Source: JAGVPT01 sp049578505 (GTDB lineage: Bacteria > Bacteroidota > Ignavibacteria > UBA10030 > UBA8401). Taken from it: a DNA stretch of 64,000 nt. The position numbers and the translations under genes were made by a program. Each line of letters opens with the position of its first letter. Positions within the stretch are counted from its first letter, which is position 1. Under the pieces are notes generated by a model. It was not told the DNA's origin, ran no database searches, and saw only the letters and a program-made list of their open reading frames with translations. Shown piece by piece: positions 50,726 through 58,575 of this stretch. The DNA is taken from assembly GCA_049578505.1 (NCBI GenBank), contig JBAUMC010000068.1, forward strand, positions 1-64,000, in the 5' to 3' direction.

Positions 50726-52507
50726 ATGCAGCTAACGATAATCGACCTCGTTGTCATCGTTTTATACTTTGCCATTAACCTTGGAGTGGCGCTGTTCCTC
50801 CGCAAACGTGCGACGAAAAGCGTCAGCGATTTTTTCATCTCGGGAAGAAACGTTTCGTGGTGGCTTGCAGGAACGTCGATGGTTGCGACGACATTCGCCG
50901 CCGATACGCCGTTGGTCGTCACCGGCCTCGTCGCAAGAAACGGCATTGCGGGCAACTGGATTTGGTGGAGCATGGCCTTCAGCGGGATGCTCACCGTATT
51001 CTTTTTTGCCAAACTATGGCGGCGCGCCGGCGTATTGACCGACGTTGAATTCGCAGAGATTCGTTACTCGGGGAAACCTGCTACCTTCCTTCGCTGGTTC
51101 CGAGCAGTGTACCTCGGACTGCCGATCAATCTCATCATCCTCGGATGGGTGAATCTTGCCATCGTCAAAATCATGATGCTGGTGCTCGGTGTATCAAAAA
51201 TTGAAGCGCTCGTTATCGCGATCGCCATTATGTTCATCACTGCTTCGATTTCAACGCTGTCCGGCTTATGGGGCGTGTTGTGGACTGACTTATTCCAATT
51301 CGTGCTGAAGATGGGGATGGTAATTCTTCTTGCGGTTTTCGCAATTAGCGCCTCGGGGGGAATGGGTTCGTTAATGGTCCAGCTTCACACGATTGATCAG
51401 TCAAGGGGCGCGCAAGGGTCGGTGCTCTCATTCGTGCCCGACCTCAACTCAGCATGGATGCCGATGATAACATTTTTCGTCTTTATCGCTGTCAACTGGT
51501 GGGCGTCGTGGTATCCCGGGGCTGAACCGGGAGGAGGCGGGTATGTTGCGCAGCGAATATTTTCCGCGAAGAACGAAAAACATTCCCTCCTTGCCACACT
51601 CTGGTTTAACGTTGCACATTACGCGATACGTCCGTGGCCGTGGATTCTCGTCGGGCTTGTCGCCGTCGTCCGCTATCAAAATAATCCCGCGTTTCAAGCG
51701 GACCCCGAGTCGGGGTACATTCGTATTCTTATTTCGGATTTGCCGGTGTACCTGCGCGGTCTGATGCTCGCAGCATTTGCTGCGGCCTACATGTCAACAA
51801 TCGGAACACAACTGAATTGGGGCGCGAGTTACCTTGTCAACGATGTCTATCGCCGATTTCTAAAACCAAACAAAACAGAAAAACATTATGTCGGCGTCTC
51901 ACAAATGATTACGATGCTGCTGATGATTCTTTCTGCCGTCGTTACCTTCTATATGGATTCGATCGGCAACGCATGGAGGTTTTTGATGGCCGTCGGTGCC
52001 GGGACGGGCCTCGTTTATATCCTCCGCTGGTTCTGGTGGCGCATCAACGCATGGAGCGAAATCTCGGCAATGATCGCTGCATTCATGATGTCGATGATAC
52101 TTCAATTCGGTTTTCATCTCAACGAAGGAGAACCAAAAGAATTCGCATACCTTCTTCTCATAACGGTTACAGCGACGACCGCCGTCTGGCTTTCGGTGAC
52201 ATTTCTGACGCAGCCGGAACCTCGGGAAAAATTGCTCTCCTTTTATCGCCGCGTTCGACCAAACGCAACAATGTGGAAACCGATTGCGGCTGAAGCAACC
52301 GACATCGTTCCTCAAAAAGACGGGGTGTTTAACCTGTTAAATTGGCTGAGCGGCGTTATTATGATCTATGCTTTTCTCTTCGGAACCGGGAAAATAATTT
52401 TTGGAAGTCTTCCGACCGGCATAGCCCTGCTAGCGATTGGGTTTATCTTTGGGGGAGTCATTTATATCAGAATAAATAAACGCGGATGGGAAGTGCTGAG
52501 TTCGTAA
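50726..52507 (+). CDS. Sodium:solute symporter family protein
   Basis: 593 residues with about 13-14 membrane segments. The SSS pattern is visible in SDFFISGRNVSWWLAGTSMV with the second segment, TFAADTPLVVTG, and the later AAFAAAYMSTIGTQLNWGASYLVNDVYRRF that forms the sodium site and a following cytoplasmic loop. The substrate is not readable. Its C-terminal 80 residues include two further membrane segments. It is convergent with the YwiC-like gene. Confidence 0.9.
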   Translation: MQLTIIDLVVIVLYFAINLGVALFLRKRATKSVSDFFISGRNVSWWLAGTSMVATTFAADTPLVVTGLVARNGIAGNWIWWSMAFSGMLTVFFFAKLWRRAGVLTDVEFAEIRYSGKPATFLRWFRAVYLGLPINLIILGWVNLAIVKIMMLVLGVSKIEALVIAIAIMFITASISTLSGLWGVLWTDLFQFVLKMGMVILLAVFAISASGGMGSLMVQLHTIDQSRGAQGSVLSFVPDLNSAWMPMITFFVFIAVNWWASWYPGAEPGGGGYVAQRIFSAKNEKHSLLATLWFNVAHYAIRPWPWILVGLVAVVRYQNNPAFQADPESGYIRILISDLPVYLRGLMLAAFAAAYMSTIGTQLNWGASYLVNDVYRRFLKPNKTEKHYVGVSQMITMLLMILSAVVTFYMDSIGNAWRFLMAVGAGTGLVYILRWFWWRINAWSEISAMIAAFMMSMILQFGFHLNEGEPKEFAYLLLITVTATTAVWLSVTFLTQPEPREKLLSFYRRVRPNATMWKPIAAEATDIVPQKDGVFNLLNWLSGVIMIYAFLFGTGKIIFGSLPTGIALLAIGFIFGGVIYIRINKRGWEVLSS

Positions 52508-52532
52508 CGTCGGTAACAACAACGCCGCATTT

Positions 52533-53345
52533 CTATAAAACAATCGACAACAAAATCCCGAACAGGATCGACTGACCCAGCAAAAGGAAACCGAGCTTTT
52601 TGAAATGGACCTTGGTTAAGAGTTTCAGAGTTCCGTATACTCCATGCACAACCATCGGAATGAACGCGACAAGCGCAAGGGGAGTAACAATATGGGCTAC
52701 CGCAAGCACCGCCACGCCCCCGACAACAGCTGCATAATAAAGTAAATTCACTTTCCCCAGCGACAACTTTTCTCTCCACGCTATTTCGGGCTTCCTTGTT
52801 CCGGAAGCCCGGATCTTCAAGTGGACATAGAAAACACTGCAGCCGAAAAAAAGAAAATTGAGAACATACAACGAGATTGCAGTCCCATTAAGCGTTCCCG
52901 TGAGCACATAATACACGCTGGGTCCGCTTAACGTCAGCCCAGCCACTGCGATCAGATCGCTCACAATCATTTTAGAATAATATTTCACAACGTAGAAATT
53001 GCAGAAAAAAAACATCACACCGGTCAATCCAACCGCGAGGAGAAGAAGATATCCTTTCAATAATAATGGCACCACAAATCCGCCCGTTGCAAAAAGATAC
53101 GCTGTGCCCCAGAACTTTGCTCGCCTCAATTTCTCAACCCCTTGAGGAACGCCTGAATAATGCCGAAGAAGAATTTGGGCAGGTACGTAATTCAAGAAGC
53201 TTCCAAGGGCAGCGAGCGCGACAAGAATAAAATCTGTCGACCATTTCCCCGCAATGGATGCACTGACAAGCATTGGAACTATTAGCACTGCCCACGAACC
53301 ATGCTCTTTCGTTATCACCGGCGGCGGAATCTTATTATTCAACAT
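52533..53345 (-). CDS. YwiC-like membrane protein
   Basis: 270 residues with about eight membrane segments and the family mark PVITKEHGSWAVLIVPML near the N-terminus, followed by SFLNYVPAQILLRHYSG. The YwiC family is often found beside nitrate, nitrite or nitric-oxide genes; its function is not established. Here it is the last gene of the nitric-oxide operon, 26 bases after qNOR. Confidence 0.85.
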   Translation of the reverse strand: MLNNKIPPPVITKEHGSWAVLIVPMLVSASIAGKWSTDFILVALAALGSFLNYVPAQILLRHYSGVPQGVEKLRRAKFWGTAYLFATGGFVVPLLLKGYLLLLAVGLTGVMFFFCNFYVVKYYSKMIVSDLIAVAGLTLSGPSVYYVLTGTLNGTAISLYVLNFLFFGCSVFYVHLKIRASGTRKPEIAWREKLSLGKVNLLYYAAVVGGVAVLAVAHIVTPLALVAFIPMVVHGVYGTLKLLTKVHFKKLGFLLLGQSILFGILLSIVL

Positions 53346-53371
53346 TTTTCTTCCCAGTCAACTATGCATTT

Positions 53372-55609
53372 TTATTTATCGGACTTCATTTTATCCCCGA
53401 CTAACGAATGGCCTGTTACTAAGCCGAAAACAAACACAACCAAGGAGACTGCGCCAAGCGCAAAGATCGTGTCGCCGAACGCCCGCAGCCATTTTACAGT
53501 TAAAACCGTCGGCGAGTACAAAAAGTCCGAACTGCGAGCGTACCAGTACCCGTGAGCAACCGAAGCATATGTTTGAAGTAATCCGACAGGAAGCAGGCTG
53601 AAAACAACCATAGCAAAGAGGCCGATGTTCATCGCCCAGAACGCAAAACGCAAGAGACCTTCTTTCCATTCATTCCGCACCCATAGAACGCGCAAACTGA
53701 AAAGCATGAGGCCCATCCCCAGCATGCCGTAGACTCCGAACAACGCCGCGTGAGCATGAACGGGAGTGGTGTTCAACCCCTGCATGTAATATAATGCGAT
53801 GGGGGGGTTGATCATGAAGCCGAACAATCCAGCGCCCACCATATTCCAGAAAGCAACTGAGACAAAGAAATAGATCGGCCACTTGTATTTTTTTACCCAC
53901 TCTGTCATCTTCGATCGTCGAATATTTTCCCACGCTTCGAAGCCGACCAGAACAAGGGGAACAACTTCGAGCGCGCTGAAAACGGAACCAAGTGCCAGCA
54001 CGGCGGTCGGCGTCCCGGTAAAATAGAGATGGTGCAGCGTCCCAATAATCCCACCGGAGAGAAAAATTGTCGAAGAAAGGACGACTGAATGATTTGCCGT
54101 GCTTAATCGGATCAATTTAAGGCGGACAAACATGAACGCGATAACGACTGTCGCAAAGACTTCAAAGAACCCTTCGACCCAGAGATGAACCACCCACCAT
54201 CGCCAGTATTCCGTAATTGCAAGGTTTGTGTTTTTCCCCCACATCAAACCTGCCATATAAAACGCTCCGATCGCGATCGATGCAATGAAGAAGAGGGTGA
54301 GCAGCGGCTTTTCATCCGTTCCTCTTCTGATCGCCACAATGATATTCCGCCCAACAAGATAGACCCACAATGCCAACCCGATGATGAGACCAATCTGAAA
54401 CGCGCGCCCGAGGTCGACGTATTCCAACCCTTGGTGACCAAAGTAGAACCACATGTCTCCCGAAAGTTTGTGATTAATGCTTAGCCACTCTCCCGTCATC
54501 GATCCGAGCACGACCACCAGCAACGCCCCGAAGAGTACATTGACGCCCAGCTTCTGCCCTTTCAACTCTACGCCGCTTACCGCGGGAGCGATAAACAACC
54601 CCGATGCAAGCCATGCTGTTGCGATCCAAAAAATTCCAAGCTGAGTATGCCAGGTACGAGTGATGACATACGGGATCCATTTCTGAATCGGTATGCCGTA
54701 AAATCCGCCTCCTTCAACTCCATAGTGTGCGGTGATAACGCCGAAAATTATTTGAAGCAGGATTAACCCAGAAACAACCCAGAAGTACTTAATGATTGCT
54801 TTTTGCGAAGGGGTTGCATCATGATTAAACAAAGGGTCATTTTCGGGGATGGAGTCGGGTAACGGTTCACCCCCCTGTGACGCATGGAACCAGACCATTC
54901 CACCTATGCCGGCAAGAAGAAGAATAATGCTGACCCCGGTCCAGACAATAGCATCGGCCGTCGGGTTGTTGCCGATCAAGGCTTCGTGCGGCCAGTTGCT
55001 GGTGTAGGTAATTTCGGAGTTGGGCCTGTCGGTCGATGCAGCCCATGCCGCCCAGAAGAAAAAAGAAGAGAGCTCACGCAACTTTGTCGAATCCGATTGT
55101 GCACCCGGAGGAATGGCGTAACGAACATTGCCGTTTTTAAAGACATCGGTGTAATGCTTGAGATTCGCTTCGAACGCTCGGGCTCGGAGAGAATCGATCA
55201 CAATCTTTCCCGTTGCAGCATCGTACGTATTCGTTCGTATCAGTTTCATTAGCCGCGTCTGAAACACCGCTTGTTGCTCTGGAGTCAGTTCCGCGTATGA
55301 AAGGCTGTAATCTTTTTGAGACCATTCGTTCAAAATAAACTCGGCCTCGCGGTGGATCCAGTCGGCCGTCCAATCAGGGGCAACGTAACTTCCATGTCCC
55401 CAGATCGATCCCACTTCCATTCCTCCCATCGATTGCCAGACATTTTGCCCTTTCATTATTTCACCTTCCGGTATCACAATATCTCCGCTCTTCGTGACCA
55501 CCGATGAGGGGATCGGTGGGCGTTCTTGATAAATACGCAAGCCGGCCCAGCCAAGGACGGAAAAAGAAATGATAATGACGGCCCAAAAACTAATCCAGAG
55601 ACGCTTCAT
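53372..55609 (-). CDS. norZ: Quinol-dependent nitric-oxide reductase (qNOR)
   Basis: 745 residues. The N-terminal periplasmic domain carries GSIWGHGSYVAPDWTADW and the IHREAE stretch typical of qNOR. The heme-copper-oxidase-like core includes RTWHTQLGIFWIATAWL, HLWVEGFFEVFATVVIAFMF with the active-site His and Glu, GTLHHLYFTGTP with the paired His ligands of the iron centre, and PVHAHAALFGVYGMLGMG. It reduces NO to N2O using quinol. The paired His and the His/Glu motif argue against a nitric-oxide dismutase relative. GGAGGA precedes the ATG. Confidence 0.95.
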   Translation of the reverse strand: MKRLWISFWAVIIISFSVLGWAGLRIYQERPPIPSSVVTKSGDIVIPEGEIMKGQNVWQSMGGMEVGSIWGHGSYVAPDWTADWIHREAEFILNEWSQKDYSLSYAELTPEQQAVFQTRLMKLIRTNTYDAATGKIVIDSLRARAFEANLKHYTDVFKNGNVRYAIPPGAQSDSTKLRELSSFFFWAAWAASTDRPNSEITYTSNWPHEALIGNNPTADAIVWTGVSIILLLAGIGGMVWFHASQGGEPLPDSIPENDPLFNHDATPSQKAIIKYFWVVSGLILLQIIFGVITAHYGVEGGGFYGIPIQKWIPYVITRTWHTQLGIFWIATAWLASGLFIAPAVSGVELKGQKLGVNVLFGALLVVVLGSMTGEWLSINHKLSGDMWFYFGHQGLEYVDLGRAFQIGLIIGLALWVYLVGRNIIVAIRRGTDEKPLLTLFFIASIAIGAFYMAGLMWGKNTNLAITEYWRWWVVHLWVEGFFEVFATVVIAFMFVRLKLIRLSTANHSVVLSSTIFLSGGIIGTLHHLYFTGTPTAVLALGSVFSALEVVPLVLVGFEAWENIRRSKMTEWVKKYKWPIYFFVSVAFWNMVGAGLFGFMINPPIALYYMQGLNTTPVHAHAALFGVYGMLGMGLMLFSLRVLWVRNEWKEGLLRFAFWAMNIGLFAMVVFSLLPVGLLQTYASVAHGYWYARSSDFLYSPTVLTVKWLRAFGDTIFALGAVSLVVFVFGLVTGHSLVGDKMKSDK

Positions 55610-55646
55610 TGTAATGCTCCTCCACTTATGTAATTGTATTTATAGG

Positions 55647-56450
55647 TCAATTCGTTGCTTTCCGTTGTAACGCAAGAACAACAAGGTCTTTCGATGTTTG
55701 AACATGAAAATCATCCAAAGCGATGCTGCCGTGGAAGCGGAGATCGTCAAACCCCGACTCTTGTAACGCATTGGTGAGCTCCACTTTTACAATGGGACGA
55801 AGCTTAATGCTGTCGATCGAATGAATAAGCCGCCCGTCTTCTTTTTTTAATCTCAAAATATTAAAGATGACATGGCCTTCGTGGAATTCATAAAATCGAA
55901 TAAACGTCACTCCTCCCGCTTCCTTAACACTTTGAACGCGTTCCTTGTTCGCTAGAATCCGGTCGTAATTGAGTAATTGAAGGAGAAGTACGCCACCCGG
56001 GTGTAATACTGCAGAAAAATTTTTGAGGGACTGTACGAGCTCCCCATAGGTGAGAAGGTGAGGAAGTGAATTTCCCATGCACAGAACGGCGTCAAATTTC
56101 TTATTCAATCCCTTCGGCAAATTCTGGAAACTCGATTCGATGACGTCGATATTTAAGCGGCGCTCTTTTGCGTGGGCTTTAAGTCGCACAACCATTTTTT
56201 TTGATACTTCCACCGCTGTCATCCGTGCTCCAAGTTGTCCTAACAATAACGAGTGGAAACCGGTTCCGGCACCGGCGTCGAGCGCTGTTGTAATGCCGAA
56301 GCGTTGCATCAGGAGATTGAAAAACGGTTTTTCATGGATGAATCTTTTGTCAAAGCCGGTCATCGTATCATAGTCTTCGGCGAGAGTGTCATAGAACTGG
56401 GACGCTTCTGCGAGGAATGGCTCCCGGCTATTCTGAATTTGGTCTGTCAT
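55647..56450 (-). CDS. Class I SAM-dependent methyltransferase
   Basis: 267 residues. The SAM-binding motif I is ALDAGAGTGFHSLLLGQLGA, followed by AVEVS (motif II) and FDAVLCMGNSLPHLL (motif III). The substrate is unknown; the fold fits the methyltransf_25 group acting on small molecules. It lies between the NapH-like gene and qNOR, with short gaps, so it belongs to the operon. A role in making or repairing a NO-stress product is possible but not shown. Confidence 0.85.
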   Translation of the reverse strand: MTDQIQNSREPFLAEASQFYDTLAEDYDTMTGFDKRFIHEKPFFNLLMQRFGITTALDAGAGTGFHSLLLGQLGARMTAVEVSKKMVVRLKAHAKERRLNIDVIESSFQNLPKGLNKKFDAVLCMGNSLPHLLTYGELVQSLKNFSAVLHPGGVLLLQLLNYDRILANKERVQSVKEAGGVTFIRFYEFHEGHVIFNILRLKKEDGRLIHSIDSIKLRPIVKVELTNALQESGFDDLRFHGSIALDDFHVQTSKDLVVLALQRKATN

Positions 56451-56462
56451 ATTTTGATTTTC

Positions 56463-57617
56463 CTAATGCTGATATAACGGCGATTCAATTTCTTGAAACC
56501 GACCCAGGTATTCTTCTTTTGAAATGTTGTTGGTCCAATGATTTGTCAACATTGCCAGTCCTGTCACCGCAACAAAAACACCTGCGACGAGGGCTCCATA
56601 GACCCAGGTTCGCGGAGTTCTTTTGCTCAAGCTTGTTCGCAACGAAAGCGTTTCCTTGACCGGGCATACTTCAACACAACGCATACAGCTTGTGCATTCA
56701 TCGCTCCAGACTCTGCCCGCCTTATGAACGAGAATATTGGACGGGCATGCTTTTGTACACAATTCGCAATCGATGCATGACGAAGCTTGGCGTGTGATCT
56801 TAAAAGGACTCAACCAGCTCAGGACTCCAAGCATTGCCCCGTAAGGGCAAAGAAACCTGCACCAAAAATTTTTAATGACAACCGAAAGCAGCATGAAACT
56901 GATAATCGCCCATAAGGCGAATGTCGAGATGTCCGCGAAAAACATATACATTTTCACATCAGCCATCTTGTTGTATGGGCTATTGATGAACGACTCGAGC
57001 GCCGGAACATCCATCCCTAGTACCGCCCAGACAAAAAACGAAAGAAGAAGGTACTTCAATGAACGAAGGGGGTAATCCAACCAGCGCGGCAACTGGATAT
57101 TCCTGCCGAAGATCTTTTCTCCAAGGAGCCACAGCGATTCGCTCAATGTCCCGACCGGACAGAGCCAACTGCAGAATGACTTCTTCATTACAACGCTGAC
57201 GATGGCAATCCCCAAAAAGATGAAGAGTCCCGATGGATGAGTCGTATTAATGATAGATGTTTCTAAGTAATATTTCAGACTGATCAATGCGCTGATCGGC
57301 AGAAAACCTTCGGCCCCTGGAGGACGGGAAACGAACGTTGCCGTCCCATCGGACATTCCCCATTTCATAAAGAGATAAAATTCTATCCCTATCCATAAAC
57401 AGAGAAGGGCAAAAGCCAGTTGAGTTGACGAACGAAGAAATTGAGAATCATCTTTAAGCCTATTGAGTAACCGTCTGTACCAAATCGGTTCAATCGAAAA
57501 TCTCGCCTTACCCCGTCGAAGTTCCGGCGGAATTTTCTTCGCCCTGGACTTTGCGGTGATATCCTCTCGTTGCAGCGTTGTTCGAACGTCGCTGTTGATG
57601 TCTATTCCGTCTCTCAT
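56463..57617 (-). CDS. NapH/NosR-like membrane-bound 4Fe-4S protein
   Basis: 384 residues from ATG 57617, which has AGGAGGA three bases upstream; the open frame starts earlier with GTG but that is not supported. Five to six membrane segments are combined with two CX3CP motifs (CSWLCP, CRFLCP) and two ferredoxin clusters (CIDCELCTKACP, CTSCMRCVEVCP). The family passes electrons between quinol and periplasmic or membrane reductases. In this operon it may support qNOR or sense redox state. Confidence 0.85.
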   Translation of the reverse strand: MRDGIDINSDVRTTLQREDITAKSRAKKIPPELRRGKARFSIEPIWYRRLLNRLKDDSQFLRSSTQLAFALLCLWIGIEFYLFMKWGMSDGTATFVSRPPGAEGFLPISALISLKYYLETSIINTTHPSGLFIFLGIAIVSVVMKKSFCSWLCPVGTLSESLWLLGEKIFGRNIQLPRWLDYPLRSLKYLLLSFFVWAVLGMDVPALESFINSPYNKMADVKMYMFFADISTFALWAIISFMLLSVVIKNFWCRFLCPYGAMLGVLSWLSPFKITRQASSCIDCELCTKACPSNILVHKAGRVWSDECTSCMRCVEVCPVKETLSLRTSLSKRTPRTWVYGALVAGVFVAVTGLAMLTNHWTNNISKEEYLGRFQEIESPLYQH

Positions 57618-57660
57618 AAATCCTCCTGCGTGAAAATCAGACACTATATTCAGATAAAAA

Positions 57661-57671
57661 AGTCTTAAATA
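57661..57671 (-). promoter_or_regulatory. Candidate Rrf2 half-site upstream of the NapH-like gene
   Basis: AGTCTTAAATA on the plus strand matches the AGTCTTAAAATA at 58143-58154 next to the regulator promoter. A possible inverted partner AGACA lies at 57639-57643 (minus reading TGTCT). Confidence 0.4.
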
Positions 57672-57684
57672 CCGGCAAAAAAAA

Positions 57685-58125
57685 CTATCGCCGGATATTC
57701 GAGTACATCGGCTTTTTCATGTCTTTGGCCACATCAGCGATCTGTTTGCTCACCAACATTTTATAGATTCCCTCTCGCAGATCCGCCCAATGTTCATGGA
57801 TTGCGCACGGGGTTTTTCCCGAACACTGCGGGAAGCCCATGACACACTTTGAGGTGAAATCGACGCCGTCGATCGCTTCGACGATGTGAAAAAGGGTGAT
57901 ATCGTTGGCCGGCATCCCCAGCGTAAAGCCGCCGGTCGGTCCCTTTAATGACCGGAGCAGACCTTTCCGCGAAAGATCCTGCAAAATCTTGCCCAGAAAA
58001 TGATACGGAATATCGAGCTTCTTCGTCATCTCTTTACTGGATGACATTTCACCCTCCGGCTTCAGAGCGATGTAGAGCACCGCTTGGAGGGCGTATTCAC
58101 ATTGTCGGCTAAAAATGAGGCTCAT
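57685..58125 (-). CDS. Rrf2-family regulator, NsrR-like
   Basis: 146 residues. The winged helix N-terminus MSLIFSRQCEYALQAVLYIA and KGPTGGFTLGMP are Rrf2 hallmarks. Three cysteines (C94, C101, C107) in CVMGFPQCSGKTPC are spaced like those that bind a Fe-S cluster in NsrR and IscR. NsrR loses its cluster to NO and then releases target genes. It is the first gene of the operon with qNOR, so it likely controls that operon and itself. Confidence 0.9.
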   Translation of the reverse strand: MSLIFSRQCEYALQAVLYIALKPEGEMSSSKEMTKKLDIPYHFLGKILQDLSRKGLLRSLKGPTGGFTLGMPANDITLFHIVEAIDGVDFTSKCVMGFPQCSGKTPCAIHEHWADLREGIYKMLVSKQIADVAKDMKKPMYSNIRR

Positions 58126-58133
58126 ATAATTTC

Positions 58134-58147
58134 AGACTCTTTAGTCT
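58134..58147. promoter_or_regulatory. Candidate operator of the nitric-oxide operon
   Basis: AGACTctttAGTCT is a perfect 5+5 inverted repeat at the expected transcription start of the Rrf2 gene, directly downstream of its -10 box. It would block RNA polymerase if occupied. Confidence 0.6.
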
Positions 58148-58148
58148 T

Positions 58149-58177
58149 AAAATAGGGAGTAAAAAACTATTTGTCAA
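58149..58177 (-). promoter_or_regulatory. Promoter of the nitric-oxide operon
   Basis: On the minus strand a perfect TTGACA (58172-58177) and TATTTT (58149-58154) are 17 bases apart, about 25 bases before the Rrf2 ATG. Confidence 0.7.
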
Positions 58178-58194
58178 GTGAAAAATAGCCTCAA

Positions 58195-58225
58195 GCCATC
58201 CGATTGCTCAAAGGAATCGGATGGC
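58195..58225. repeat. Perfect 11 bp hairpin
   Basis: GCCATCCGATT / AATCGGATGGC with a nine-base loop, between the regulator promoter and the glycosyltransferase gene. It has no U-tract, so it is not a standard terminator. Confidence 0.6.
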
Positions 58226-58403
58226 CCACTCATTGCTGTAACACCCCGGCCGTATTGCCTTTGCGGCATATTCTTTGTATTTTTTCTCAAGATGTATTGC
58301 TTTTCACGGCTGTGGTGCATGGGCATTACAGCCGTTTATGTTTTGAGAAGATAAAGAGAGGCTCCCAAACGAACAGCTTGTGTGAAAACCAATCCTCCGG
58401 CTT
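58226..58403. other. Non-coding stretch upstream of the glycosyltransferase gene
   Basis: No gene is supported on either strand. Confidence 0.4.
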
Positions 58404-58518
58404 TGTCATTCCCACGAAAGTGGGTCGAAGACTCGATTCAGCGAGAATCCAGTTTATTTTCGCAGGGTATGGATCCCCGCTTTTCCCAAAGGGATTCCTT
58501 TGGAACGCGGGGATGACA
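58404..58518. repeat. MITE/REP-like element with GTCATTCCCACG ends
   Basis: Terminal inverted repeats GTCATTCCCACG (58405-58416) and CGCGGGGATGAC (58506-58517) match at 10 of 12 positions. Inner hairpins CCCACGAAAGTGGG and CCCCGC...GCGGGG are present. GTCATTCCCGCG-type elements are known as dispersed repeats in many bacteria. No transposase is encoded. Confidence 0.7.
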
Positions 58519-58575
58519 CCGAAGTGGACTTTTCACAAAGGCTGGAAGGTTGGGAACCGGATCGCATAATCAGGA

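Noticed and set aside
53372..55609. Nitric-oxide dismutase rather than reductase
   Set aside because: The paired His ligands (GTLHH) and the His/Glu motif (HLWVEGFFE) typical of qNOR are kept; dismutases alter active-site positions.
58204..58569. 121-codon open frame before the glycosyltransferase gene
   Set aside because: It lies across the perfect hairpin and the MITE-like element, and its translation has no protein-like pattern.
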